Below, in pieces: positions 1 to 8,638 of a DNA stretch of 64,000 bases. Source of the stretch: SG8-40 sp963792855 (GTDB lineage Bacteria; Pseudomonadota; Gammaproteobacteria; Burkholderiales; Eutrophovitaceae); assembly GCA_963792855.1 (NCBI GenBank), contig CAWBXZ010000001.1, forward strand, positions 124,001 to 188,000, written 5' to 3'. How positions within the stretch are numbered: position 1 is the stretch's first letter; each line of letters begins with the position of its first letter. The notes below the pieces were generated by a model. It ran no database searches. It worked only from the letters and a program-made list of their open reading frames with translations, and was not told where the DNA came from. Position numbers and translations under genes: made by a program.

Positions 1-113
1 GGCTGGCGCTGACGTGCATTGGCGTCGTGGTGCCGGGGTCCGGCGTTGCGGTGCTGGACGGCTCGGGCGGCGTGATTGACGTCGGTGCCGGTGGCTACGA
101 CCATTTTGACTGA
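1..113 (+). CDS. thiL: thiamine-monophosphate kinase, C-terminal end (partial)
   Basis: Reading from position 3, an open frame enters from the left edge and stops at 111-113. Its last residues are GGYDHFD, which resembles the usual C-terminus of ThiL, the kinase that turns thiamine phosphate into thiamine diphosphate. The preceding VVVPGSGVAVLDGSGG stretch fits the same family. Only 36 codons are visible, so the call rests on this tail and on pgpA immediately downstream, a very common thiL-pgpA pairing in gammaproteobacteria. Confidence 0.75.
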   Translation, partial: LALTCIGVVVPGSGVAVLDGSGGVIDVGAGGYDHFD

Positions 114-114
114 C

Positions 115-615
115 ATGGCGAGGCGGCCGACATTAGCGTTCGTTTTCTCGAATCCCGCGCATTTTCTCGCGTTCGGTTTCGGAGTCGGGATTGTGCCGTT
201 TGCTCCGGGCACACTGGGTACTCTGCTCGGATTTCCCCTTTATTACGGTCTGGCTGCGATTCTGCCCGACCAGGCGTTGCTTGCCTGCATCGCGTTGAGT
301 TTCGTTGCCGGTATCTGGATTTGCGGTGTCACTGGACGAAATCTCGGCGTACACGACCACGGCGGCATGGTGTGGGATGAAATCGCTGCCTTCATGCTGG
401 TTTTGTTTTTTATTCCTGCGCAACCGTTGTGGCAGGCATTCGCGTTCTTGTTGTTTCGACTGTTCGACATTCTTAAACCGCCGCCAATCCGGCAGCTCGA
501 TCGTGGCATTCAGAACGGCTTTGGCGTCATGCTCGACGACCTCGTGGCTGCCTTCTATGCCTTGCTCTGTCTTGCAGCCTGGCAAAGAATTCACGAATGG
601 GCGGGTTTTGTTTGA
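115..615 (+). CDS. pgpA: phosphatidylglycerophosphatase A
   Basis: Integral inner-membrane enzyme that dephosphorylates phosphatidylglycerophosphate to phosphatidylglycerol. The 166-aa product has the family's features: an early GVGIVPFAPGTLGTLLG segment, the acidic VWDEIAAFML motif, and RLFDILKPPPIRQLDR near the C-terminus. Several hydrophobic segments are visible. I chose the ATG at 115, one base after the thiL stop. A TTG at 76 would extend the protein into thiL and adds 13 residues with no family character. The spacing suggests translation linked to thiL. No strong Shine-Dalgarno is visible. Confidence 0.93.
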   Translation: MARRPTLAFVFSNPAHFLAFGFGVGIVPFAPGTLGTLLGFPLYYGLAAILPDQALLACIALSFVAGIWICGVTGRNLGVHDHGGMVWDEIAAFMLVLFFIPAQPLWQAFAFLLFRLFDILKPPPIRQLDRGIQNGFGVMLDDLVAAFYALLCLAAWQRIHEWAGFV

Positions 616-648
616 CTATCCGCCGCAACCTGTGAAACGGGACGTCAG

Positions 649-1155
649 ATGGTGATCGACGAGGACATCTACCGGCTCAGTGAACAGCTGGGAGCGCTGC
701 TGAAACAAAGCGGGCGCGTGCTGGCAACGGCGGAATCGTGTACCGGTGGCTGGATATCCCAGGCGATCACGATGGTTCCGGGCAGTTCGAAGTGGTTCGA
801 CTGCGGTTTCGTGACCTATACCAACCGTTCCAAAGAGGAACTGCTCGGAGTGCGGCCGGGCACGCTGGAACGCCACGGTGCCGTATCCGAGTTGACGGTG
901 CGGGAAATGGCGCAGGGCGTATTGCAGCGCACGCACGCCGATTGCAGCGTGGCGGTGAGCGGGGTCGCCGGCCCGGACGGCGGTTCCCCCGGGAAACCCG
1001 TCGGGACGGTATGGCTGGCGGTTTGTGCGCGCGACAGCGCAACGCAAGCAAGCTGCCTGCATCTGGTCGGTGATCGCGATACCGTGCGTCGCCAGGCGGT
1101 GATCGCAGCGTTGCAGGCGCTGATCAAAATGGCGGGGACCCCGCGCATCGCGTAG
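649..1155 (+). CDS. pncC: nicotinamide-nucleotide amidohydrolase PncC (CinA C-terminal domain)
   Basis: Deamidates nicotinamide mononucleotide to nicotinic acid mononucleotide in the pyridine nucleotide salvage cycle. The protein is 168 aa and consists of the CinA C-terminal domain alone: the TAESCTGG motif near residue 27 and the SGVAGPDGG motif near residue 104 are both present. The N-terminal MoCF-like domain of long CinA proteins is absent, as is usual in gammaproteobacteria. It lies between pgpA and recA, a well-known arrangement (historically cinA-recA). The ATG at 649 is taken as start; a GTG follows directly and cannot be excluded. Confidence 0.92.
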   Translation: MVIDEDIYRLSEQLGALLKQSGRVLATAESCTGGWISQAITMVPGSSKWFDCGFVTYTNRSKEELLGVRPGTLERHGAVSELTVREMAQGVLQRTHADCSVAVSGVAGPDGGSPGKPVGTVWLAVCARDSATQASCLHLVGDRDTVRRQAVIAALQALIKMAGTPRIA

Positions 1156-1473
1156 CGATCGCACCGAACGGCAGGTCGGGACCGGGTCATTCTTGTCACC
1201 CTGACCTTCGAAAGTCACTGACCGCCACTTTGCCCGAACCCGCCGGCGGTTCTGGCCGGGCGGGCGCGGCGGTATCGAGCGAAAAGCGCAGTGGATCAAC
1301 CGGATAAACAGGCTTTCGGCGGCCTGCGGTCGCGTACTGACCGCGAGGCGGGCGCGTTCGGGCACTGCCGGCAGGCAATTCGCCGGGCCTAAAGGCGTCG
1401 GTGGCTCACGTAGTGAGCTAGCCATGTGCGATAATTTTCGGAATTTTTCAAAGACATCGGGGAGATTGGCACT
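1156..1473. other. 318-bp gap upstream of recA
   Basis: No credible gene is seen here. The right end carries the candidate recA promoter and a small inverted repeat, listed separately. A short palindrome CTGCCGGCAG lies near 1365-1374. I found no CTG-N10-CAG LexA box of the E. coli type. Confidence 0.6.
1404..1435 (+). promoter_or_regulatory. candidate recA promoter with inverted repeat
   Basis: GCTCAC-gta-GTGAGC at 1404-1418 is a perfect 6-bp inverted repeat with a 3-bp spacer. It lies just upstream of GATAAT at 1430-1435, which matches 5 of 6 bases of the -10 consensus. The ATG of recA follows about 40 nt later. No good -35 hexamer is visible. The repeat is in the right place for an operator, but it does not resemble the LexA sites of E. 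coli, so its role is inference. Confidence 0.35.
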
Positions 1474-2493
1474 ATGGACGAAAACCGGCAAAAAGCGCTT
1501 GACGCGGCGCTGTCACAGATCGAGAAGCAGTTTGGCAAGGGCTCGATCATGCGCCTCGGCGAGCAGGAAGTGTCGCCCGATCTGAAAGTGGTGTCGACGG
1601 GTTCCCTGGGGCTTGACCTGGCGCTGGGCATTGGCGGACTGCCGCGCGGCCGGGTGGTGGAGATATACGGTCCGGAGTCTTCCGGCAAGACCACACTGAC
1701 GCTGTCAGTGATCGCACAAATGCAGAAGATCGGTGGCACCGCGGCCTTTATCGATGCCGAACACGCGCTCGATCCGGAATATGCGTCCAAGCTCGGCGTG
1801 AACATTGACGAGTTGCTCATCTCCCAGCCCGACAACGGCGAGCAGGCTCTCGAGATTGCCGACATGCTGGTGCGGTCCAGTTCGGTGGAAGTGGTGGTGA
1901 TTGACTCGGTAGCCGCCCTGACTCCAAAGGCGGAAATCGAAGGCGAGATGGGCGAGCCGCAGATGGGATTGCAGGCGCGGTTGATGTCGCAGGCACTGCG
2001 CAAGCTCACTGCGAATATCAAGCGATCCAACACGCTGGTGATATTCATCAACCAGATTCGCATGAAAATTGGCGTCATGTTCGGCAACCCGGAGACTACC
2101 ACCGGTGGGAATGCGCTGAAATTCTATTCCTCGGTGCGTATCGACATTCGCCGCATCGGAGCCATCAAGAAGGGCGACGAAGTCATAGGCAACGAGACCC
2201 GTGCCAAAGTGGTGAAGAACAAGGTCGCGCCGCCATTCAGACAGGCCGAATTCGACATTCTTTACGGCAAGGGTATTTCTCGCGAAGGCGAGATCATCGA
2301 TCTCGGCGTCGCGCACAAATTCGTCGACAAGGCCGGCGCCTGGTACAGCTACAACGGCGAACGTATTGGGCAGGGCAAGGACAACGTGCGCGATTATCTG
2401 AAAGAGCATCCGGAAATGGCGAGGGAAATCGAGAACCGGATCCGCGAGGCGGTGGGTATCCGGCCGCTCGCCGAGGAAGTCGTCGAAGCATAG
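1474..2493 (+). CDS. recA: recombinase RecA
   Basis: ATP-dependent strand-exchange protein for homologous recombination and the co-protease that triggers LexA cleavage. The 339-aa sequence is full length. It has the Walker A GPESSGKTT near residue 68, the FIDAEHALDP motif, the VVIDSVAALTP Walker B strand, the L1 region with MGLQARLMSQALRKL, and the NQIRMKIGVMFGNPETTTGG segment of L2. A GGGGAGA-like ribosome site (cggggagattggcact) precedes the ATG. recX follows 8 nt after the stop, so the two are probably co-transcribed. Confidence 0.99.
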   Translation: MDENRQKALDAALSQIEKQFGKGSIMRLGEQEVSPDLKVVSTGSLGLDLALGIGGLPRGRVVEIYGPESSGKTTLTLSVIAQMQKIGGTAAFIDAEHALDPEYASKLGVNIDELLISQPDNGEQALEIADMLVRSSSVEVVVIDSVAALTPKAEIEGEMGEPQMGLQARLMSQALRKLTANIKRSNTLVIFINQIRMKIGVMFGNPETTTGGNALKFYSSVRIDIRRIGAIKKGDEVIGNETRAKVVKNKVAPPFRQAEFDILYGKGISREGEIIDLGVAHKFVDKAGAWYSYNGERIGQGKDNVRDYLKEHPEMAREIENRIREAVGIRPLAEEVVEA

Positions 2494-2501
2494 CGGCGGC
2501 C

Positions 2502-2945
2502 GTGGCAGAGCCAGCGAGTGTGCGGGTGCGCGCCTTGCGCATGCTGGCGCGTCGCGAGTATTCGCGGCGTGAGATGCAAGACCGCTTGTCTTCGCCGGAT
2601 GTTGACGATGCCGAAGTGCAAAGCGTGCTCGACGAGTTTGAAGACAAGGGCTGGCTTTCGGAGCGGCGTTTCGTTGATGCAGTGGTCCAGAGCCGGCGAC
2701 GCCGCTTCGGTGCGGCCCGCGTATTGCATGAACTCAAGGAGAAGGGCGTTTCGGAGGAAGGGCTGGCCAATGCGCGTGAGGCACTTGCAGAGAGTGAAAT
2801 AGAGGCCGCGCGCGCTGTCTGGCAGAAGAAGTTCGGCCAACCGCCGGCATCGCTTGCCGAGCGGGCGAAACAGACCCGCTTTCTCGCCGGACGCGGTTTT
2901 TCCGCGGATGTGATACGAAATGTTCTGGATGGACGCGACGAGTGA
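2502..2945 (+). CDS. recX: regulatory protein RecX
   Basis: Small helical repeat protein that binds RecA filaments and limits their activity. At 147 aa it has the normal size. The start (VRVRALRMLARREYSRREMQDRL) and the later DRRFVDAVVQSRR-like and GFSADVIRNVL segments are characteristic of RecX. The start is a GTG 8 nt after the recA stop, consistent with a shared transcript in which RecX is made at a lower level than RecA. Confidence 0.95.
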   Translation: MAEPASVRVRALRMLARREYSRREMQDRLSSPDVDDAEVQSVLDEFEDKGWLSERRFVDAVVQSRRRRFGAARVLHELKEKGVSEEGLANAREALAESEIEAARAVWQKKFGQPPASLAERAKQTRFLAGRGFSADVIRNVLDGRDE

Positions 2946-3016
2946 GTGCGCTGCCGGCATGGACAAACCTGGCCTGGACGGCCAACGCGGGCGGCTTGCC
3001 CAACTGAACCAAGTGG

Positions 3017-5662
3017 ATGCAAATGAAAAGTAACGAAATTCGCGATCGGTTTCTGAAGTTCTTCGAGAAGAACGGGCACGCTGTCGTCGCGTCCAGTCCG
3101 CTCGTGCCGGGCAACGATCCCACGCTGTTGTTTACCAATGCCGGCATGGTGCAGTTCAAGGACGTGTTTCTCGGCCAGGAGCACCGGCCATATTCGCGTG
3201 CAACGACGTCCCAGCGGTGCGTGCGTGCTGGCGGCAAGCACAACGACCTGGAAAATGTTGGCTACACGGCCCGCCATCACACGTTTTTTGAAATGCTGGG
3301 CAATTTCAGCTTCGGGGACTACTTCAAGCGCGACGCCATACGTTTTGCCTGGCAATTGCTGACCCAGGAGTATGGTCTCGACCCGCAGCGCATGTGGATC
3401 ACGGTGTACGAGACCGATGACGAGGCCTACGACATCTGGGCCAACGACATCAAGGTGCCGGCCGAGCGCATTGCGCGCATTGGTGACAAACCGGGCGGCG
3501 TCCCGAACCAGAGCGACAATTTCTGGCAGATGGGCGATACCGGGCCGTGCGGTCCGTGTTCGGAAATTTTCTGGGACCACGGTCCGGACGTGGAGGGTGG
3601 GCCGCCGGGGAGCGACGATGACGACGGTGACCGCTACATCGAGATATGGAATCTCGTGTTCATGCAGTTCAATCGTGACGAGCACGGAACCTTGCATCCT
3701 CTGCCGAAGCCCTCGGTAGATACCGGAATGGGGCTGGAACGTGTTGCCGCCGTGTTGCAGGGCGTGCACTCGAACTACGAAATCGACCTGTTTCAGGACC
3801 TGATTCGCGCCGCAGCGCGTGTGACTGGCACCAGGGATCTGGAAAACAATTCCCTGAAGGTAATCGCCGATCACATCCGCGCCTGCAGCTTTCTGATTAC
3901 CGATGGTGTGATTCCCGGAAACGAGGGGCGCGGTTACGTCTTGCGGCGGATCATCCGGCGCGCCATCCGGCATGGATACAAGCTGGGTTGCAGGAAGCCG
4001 TTCTTTCATTCACTGGTGGCCGATTTATCGGGCATCATGGGCGAAGCCTATCCGGAACTGCCGGCAGCACAAAAACGCGTCGCGGAAACCCTGAAACAGG
4101 AAGAGGAGCGTTTTGCCGAAACCCTTGAAAAAGGCATGGGCGTGCTGGAGAGCGCGCTGCTGAGGGAGGACCGGATGCTCGACGGCGAAACGGTGTTCCG
4201 TCTCTACGACACCTTCGGCTTCCCGGTAGACCTGACTGCAGATATCGCGCGTGAACGCGGCGTGCAGGTCGATTTCGCCGGATTCGAGGCGGCGATGGAA
4301 AGACAGCGTGAGCGCGCCCGCGCTGCGTCGCGCTTCCAGAGCGCCCGCGGGGTCGAGTACAGCGGCCAGGCAACGGAGTTCCACGGTTACGAATCGCTCA
4401 ATGTGCAGGGCACCGTGGTCGCGCTTTATCGCGAGGGCACGTCGGTTGATCGTCTCGAAAAAGGCGAGCGCGGCATCGTCGTGCTGGATCGCACGCCGTT
4501 TTATGCGGAATCGGGCGGCCAGGTCGGTGACAGGGGCGTTCTGGTAACGGCCACCAGTCCTTTCGCGACCTTCAGGGTTGCCGATACCCAGAAGATCCAG
4601 TCCGAGGTATACGGTCACCACGGCGAAGTCGCCAAGGGCGAAATGCGGGTCGGCGACATTGTCAATGCCCAGGTGGACCTGCGCCTGCGCAGCGCGACGA
4701 TGTTCAACCATTCCGCCACCCACCTGATGCATTCGGCGCTGCGCAAGGTGCTGGGGGCGCATGTGCAACAGCGGGGTTCGCTGGTCGATGAACACAAGAC
4801 CCGGTTCGACTTTTCGCATCCCAAACCAATGACGCCCGAGGAGATCGCGCGCGTCGAATCCCTGGTAAACGAAGAAATTCGCCGCAACGTTCCGGTCGAA
4901 GCGCAGGTCATGAGATATGACGACGCGATCGGGGCTGGAGCGATGGCGCTGTTCGGCGAGAAATACGGCGACGAGGTGCGCGTGATTGGCATGGGTGATT
5001 TCTCTACCGAATTGTGCGGAGGTACCCATGTCGAGCGCAGTGGCGACATCGGATTTTTCAAGATCGCGCTAGAAACCGGCGTGGCTTCCGGAATCCGGCG
5101 CGTCGAGGCAGTCACCGGGGAGGGTGCGCTCGAGTACGTACAGAAGCGCGAAAACCAGTTCGCGGAAATCGCGGCTGCGCTCAGAGCGGGGCCGGAGGAG
5201 GTTGAGCACCGCCTGGTTCAGGTTCTGGAAAACGTGAAGCGCCTCGAAAAGGAAATTGGCCGGCTCAAATCCCGAATCGCCAGTTCCCAGGGTGACGATC
5301 TGGCGGAGCAGGCGGTGAGCGTAGGCTCGATCAAGGTGCTGGCGACCAAACTCGACGGTGCCGACGCGAAAACGCTGCGTGAAACCATCGACAAGCTGCG
5401 CGACAAACTCAAGAGCGCCGTCATCGTGCTCGGCAGTGCCGAGGCAGGCAAGGTCACGCTGATCGCCGGTGTCACGCCCGACCTCACCGGGGACGTCAAG
5501 GCCGGCGAGCTGGTGAATTTTGTTGCCCGGCAGGTAGGCGGCAAAGGCGGTGGGCGGCCCGACATGGCGCAGGCGGGTGGAACCGAACCGTCGGCGTTGC
5601 CGCAGGCGCTGGCGAGCGTTTCGGAGTGGGTCAAGGAACGACTGCCTGCCACACAGGTCTAG
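3017..5662 (+). CDS. alaS: alanine-tRNA ligase
   Basis: Class II synthetase charging tRNA-Ala; 881 aa, the expected length. Visible parts in order: the N-terminal catalytic core (EIRDRFLKFFEKNGH, VPGNDPTLLFTNAGMVQFKD, GDYFK), the tRNA-recognition region, the editing domain with the HSATHLMHSALR zinc motif and the distal CGGTHV motif, and the C-Ala domain ending in a GGGRPDMAQAGG glycine-rich tail. A second ATG lies at 3023 and gives a start closer to the E. coli enzyme. alaS downstream of recA-recX is a common order. Confidence 0.98.
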   Translation: MQMKSNEIRDRFLKFFEKNGHAVVASSPLVPGNDPTLLFTNAGMVQFKDVFLGQEHRPYSRATTSQRCVRAGGKHNDLENVGYTARHHTFFEMLGNFSFGDYFKRDAIRFAWQLLTQEYGLDPQRMWITVYETDDEAYDIWANDIKVPAERIARIGDKPGGVPNQSDNFWQMGDTGPCGPCSEIFWDHGPDVEGGPPGSDDDDGDRYIEIWNLVFMQFNRDEHGTLHPLPKPSVDTGMGLERVAAVLQGVHSNYEIDLFQDLIRAAARVTGTRDLENNSLKVIADHIRACSFLITDGVIPGNEGRGYVLRRIIRRAIRHGYKLGCRKPFFHSLVADLSGIMGEAYPELPAAQKRVAETLKQEEERFAETLEKGMGVLESALLREDRMLDGETVFRLYDTFGFPVDLTADIARERGVQVDFAGFEAAMERQRERARAASRFQSARGVEYSGQATEFHGYESLNVQGTVVALYREGTSVDRLEKGERGIVVLDRTPFYAESGGQVGDRGVLVTATSPFATFRVADTQKIQSEVYGHHGEVAKGEMRVGDIVNAQVDLRLRSATMFNHSATHLMHSALRKVLGAHVQQRGSLVDEHKTRFDFSHPKPMTPEEIARVESLVNEEIRRNVPVEAQVMRYDDAIGAGAMALFGEKYGDEVRVIGMGDFSTELCGGTHVERSGDIGFFKIALETGVASGIRRVEAVTGEGALEYVQKRENQFAEIAAALRAGPEEVEHRLVQVLENVKRLEKEIGRLKSRIASSQGDDLAEQAVSVGSIKVLATKLDGADAKTLRETIDKLRDKLKSAVIVLGSAEAGKVTLIAGVTPDLTGDVKAGELVNFVARQVGGKGGGRPDMAQAGGTEPSALPQALASVSEWVKERLPATQV

Positions 5663-5775
5663 GGCCGCCGGCGATGCCACGCTTCCGGTCGATGTTCCGG
5701 GACTTGTGGTCAGCGGCGACGGGGCAGGACGAAGCAGACCTGCGCGCTCGTCGTGTTCGCGTCCTGCCCGGCCGG

Positions 5776-7149
5776 CTAGAAGGGCAACTGTGCAGCCGGC
5801 TTGACGTGGTGCAGGGCTTTGCGGAAAGCGTCCTGAATACGTTTGATCGCCGCTTCGTCGTTACCTTCGAAACGCAGCACGACGACGGGTGTTGTGTTCG
5901 ATGCCCGCGCCAGCCCGAATCCATCAGGAAATTCGACTCGCAGTCCGTCGATCGTGACGACGTTGGTTGCGCCCGGAAAGTCGGCCGTTTCCTGCAATGC
6001 CGCAATGAACGCCTGGTTTTCGCCTTCTGCGAGTTGGATCTGCAACTCCGGTGTGTTCACTGAATCGGGCAGTTCATCGAATACCGCACTTATGTCATTC
6101 TGCTTGCTGAGATATTCGAGCAAGCGCGCACCGGCATATACGCCGTCGTCGAAGCCATACCAGCGCTCACCAAAAAACATGTGGCCACTCATTTCTCCGG
6201 CGAGCGGGGCTCCGGATTTTTTCATCTGTGCCTTGATCAGCGAATGCCCGGTCTTCCACATGGTCGGCTTGCCGCCGTGCTTGCTGATCCACGGCGCGAG
6301 ATTGCCCGTGCATTTGACGTCGAACAGGATCTCGGCACCGGGGTTGCGTGACAGTACGTCCGCGGCGAACAACATCAATTGCCTGTCCGGATAGATGATT
6401 TTTCCCTCACGAGTGACGACCCCCAGGCGGTCGCCATCGCCATCGAAAGCAAGCCCGATTTCGGCGTTACCCCCGCCTAGTGCACGGATCAGGTCAGTGA
6501 GATTTTTCGGTTGCGACGGATCCGGATGATGGTTCGGAAACGTTCCGTCCACCTCGCAGAACAATTCCTCGACCTCACAGCCCAGGCGCCGGTAAAGATC
6601 GGGCGCGATGCCGCCGGCGACCCCGTTTCCGCAGTCCACGGCAATTCGCATCGGGCGGGCAAGCTTGAGGTCCGAGGTAATCCGCTCCAGGTAGGCATCC
6701 CTGATTTCCTGTTTTGACAGCGATCCTTCGCCCTTGTGCAGCCTGCCTTGTTCGATGCGCGTTCTGAGTCCTGCAATCTGCTCGCCCGACAGCGTGTCGC
6801 CGGCGAGCATCATCTTCAGCCCGTTGTAGTCCGGCGGATTGTGGCTGCCTGTCACCATGACGCCGCTGCCGGTACCGAAATGATAGGCCGCGAAGTAGAG
6901 CATGGGTGTGGTGACCTGGCCGACGTCGATCACCTTGATGCCGGCCATTTGCAGCCCGCGCGCCAGCGCGCCCGAGAGCTCCGGTCCGGAAAGCCGGCCG
7001 TCACGGCCGATGCAAACCGAATCGCGGCCGCGGTCGATGGCTTCCGAACCGATCGCATGTCCAATCTGCGTGACGGATTCGGTGGTGAGCGTGTCGCCGA
7101 CGATGCCGCGGATGTCGTAAGCCTTGAATATCTGTTTTGCAGGTAGCAT
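5776..7149 (-). CDS. algC: phosphomannomutase/phosphoglucomutase (AlgC type)
   Basis: Interconverts hexose 1- and 6-phosphates of mannose and glucose, supplying precursors for LPS core and exopolysaccharide. The 457-aa protein has the four-domain phosphohexomutase signature: FKAYDIRG near the N-terminus, the phosphoserine loop VTGSHNP near residue 104, the metal loop AFDGDGDR near residue 240, and GEMSGHMFF plus the C-terminal phosphate-binding segment. It lies 32 nt downstream of the YheT-like hydrolase and ends the minus-strand run that includes waaF, which fits a role in LPS synthesis. It converges on alaS across about 110 nt. Confidence 0.93.
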   Translation of the reverse strand: MLPAKQIFKAYDIRGIVGDTLTTESVTQIGHAIGSEAIDRGRDSVCIGRDGRLSGPELSGALARGLQMAGIKVIDVGQVTTPMLYFAAYHFGTGSGVMVTGSHNPPDYNGLKMMLAGDTLSGEQIAGLRTRIEQGRLHKGEGSLSKQEIRDAYLERITSDLKLARPMRIAVDCGNGVAGGIAPDLYRRLGCEVEELFCEVDGTFPNHHPDPSQPKNLTDLIRALGGGNAEIGLAFDGDGDRLGVVTREGKIIYPDRQLMLFAADVLSRNPGAEILFDVKCTGNLAPWISKHGGKPTMWKTGHSLIKAQMKKSGAPLAGEMSGHMFFGERWYGFDDGVYAGARLLEYLSKQNDISAVFDELPDSVNTPELQIQLAEGENQAFIAALQETADFPGATNVVTIDGLRVEFPDGFGLARASNTTPVVVLRFEGNDEAAIKRIQDAFRKALHHVKPAAQLPF

Positions 7150-7181
7150 TGCGTGAGTCCGGAAGCAGTTTTGTGGTTGGT

Positions 7182-8210
7182 CTATTCGTCTGATGCGCGC
7201 ATCGGCACCGATGGCGCGGCTTTCCCGTCGTCCGCCTGATTTTCCTCAGGCAGTTGTCGGGCGAGAAACTCGAGCACGCGATGCGGCAGCCACGAGAGGT
7301 TACCCGGAAACGCGCCGGACACAAAGCCGACATGTCCTCCCTGTTCGGTGAATTCGAATTCGACCACCGAACCCGCTTGCCGCACTTTTGGCAGATAACG
7401 GCCCGGCAGGAAGGGATCGTTGCGCGCGTGTACCAGCAAAGTGGGAACGGCGATGTGATGCAATTCGTCCAGCGTGCTGGCCCGGGTCCAGTAATCGATT
7501 ACATCCCGATAGCCATGCACCGGCGCAGTGAAGGCGTCGTCGAATTCCCGCAGCGTGTAAGCGGTGCGCACACGCCGCAGGCGCTGCGGATCGGGGAAGC
7601 GGGCAAGCTTTTCGCGTGCTTTCGGTTTGAGTGTGCGAAGAAAATGCAGGCCGTAGAAGCGGTTGACGCCCGACCCGAGGCGGTGGCCGGCGGTCATCAG
7701 ATCGATCGGTGCGGATATCGCGCTTGCAGCTGTGACGACGGCTGCTGCCGCTTGCCGTTCGCGGGACAGCCATTTGAGCAGGGCATTGCCACCCAGGGAT
7801 ACGCCAACGGCGAAGAGGCAATTCGCCGTGCGTGCCTTTATCAGGCGCAACATCCAGTCTATTTCATCGGCGTCGCCGGAATGGTAGGCGCGAGGCAGGC
7901 GGTTCGGCTCACCGCCGCAACCCCGGAAATGCGCGACCACGCCACGCCAGCCCCGCGCGGCGACAGCGCGCATCAGATTGCGTGCGTAGTGGCTTCGCGA
8001 GCAGCCTTCGAGTCCGTGGAAAAGCACAACGGTTGGTGCATCGCGACCGCTGTCGAGCCAGTCGAGATCCACGAAATCGCCATCTGGCGTTTCGACGCGC
8101 TCGCGACGGTAAACCGGAACCGGGGAGCGCAGAAACAGATACGGGTAGATCGTTTGCAAGTGGCCGCCCGGCAGCCACCAGGGGGCGCGATAGGGGCGAT
8201 GCGGCGCCAT
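7182..8210 (-). CDS. YheT-family alpha/beta hydrolase
   Basis: Predicted serine hydrolase of the YheT/ABHD1-3 family; the natural substrate is unknown. The 342-aa sequence shows the family start (WWLPGGHLQTIYPYL), the oxyanion region LFHGLEGCSRSHYARNL, the nucleophile elbow GVSLGGN, a likely acid in HARNDPFLP and the catalytic histidine in GGHVGF. Its ATG shares one base with the stop of the upstream NTF2-like gene (TGATG), so translation is probably coupled. Confidence 0.88.
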   Translation of the reverse strand: MAPHRPYRAPWWLPGGHLQTIYPYLFLRSPVPVYRRERVETPDGDFVDLDWLDSGRDAPTVVLFHGLEGCSRSHYARNLMRAVAARGWRGVVAHFRGCGGEPNRLPRAYHSGDADEIDWMLRLIKARTANCLFAVGVSLGGNALLKWLSRERQAAAAVVTAASAISAPIDLMTAGHRLGSGVNRFYGLHFLRTLKPKAREKLARFPDPQRLRRVRTAYTLREFDDAFTAPVHGYRDVIDYWTRASTLDELHHIAVPTLLVHARNDPFLPGRYLPKVRQAGSVVEFEFTEQGGHVGFVSGAFPGNLSWLPHRVLEFLARQLPEENQADDGKAAPSVPMRASDE

Positions 8211-8638
8211 CAGTGCAATAACGCGGGCGGATCGCCCTGGGCAGGTGGATGATCCGGCACCTGTGAGGCGTGATGCACCAGCATTTGCCAGCCATGATCG
8301 GACAACGCGAAGATGTTGGTGGCAACGACGGAGGTTGCAGACGACGGACCTTTGGCGGCTGTGATGCGCTCATACACGCTGTGGATCGAGGTCATGCGGC
8401 CGGGAATGGTCCGCGCTGCCACCAGTTCGAACCGCAACTCCGGACCCCTGGAGAAGATCTGGCGCCATGATTCGCGGACTTCGGCGATTCCGGTGTGACG
8501 GGTTCCCCCGGGGTGAATGCATACGATGTCTTCTTCCTCGGCCCACACCGCCATCATCTGGGCGAGGTCGGCGTTCTGAAACGCCTTGTAGAACGCACTT
8601 TGTGCTTCGAGGGCAGTCGCAAAATGAGTGAGGATCAT
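8210..8638 (-). CDS. NTF2-like / SnoaL-fold protein
   Basis: 142-aa protein with the look of the DUF4440/SnoaL-like fold: an early ALEAQSAFYKAFQNADLAQMMAVW helix, then WAEEEDIVCIHPGG, IAEVRESWRQIF, and a final strand VVATNIFALSDHGWQMLVHHAS. Such proteins are often ketosteroid-isomerase-like, but no enzyme activity can be assigned. I chose the ATG at 8638 because it overlaps the waaF stop as ATGA; the longer open frame would run back into waaF. It sits in a tightly coupled run waaF - this gene - yheT. Confidence 0.8.
   Translation of the reverse strand: MILTHFATALEAQSAFYKAFQNADLAQMMAVWAEEEDIVCIHPGGTRHTGIAEVRESWRQIFSRGPELRFELVAARTIPGRMTSIHSVYERITAAKGPSSATSVVATNIFALSDHGWQMLVHHASQVPDHPPAQGDPPALLH

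Noticed and set aside
2294..4009. 571-codon open frame antisense to recX and alaS
   Set aside because: It lies opposite strongly conserved genes in GC-rich DNA, where long antisense frames arise by codon bias; the translation shows no family features.
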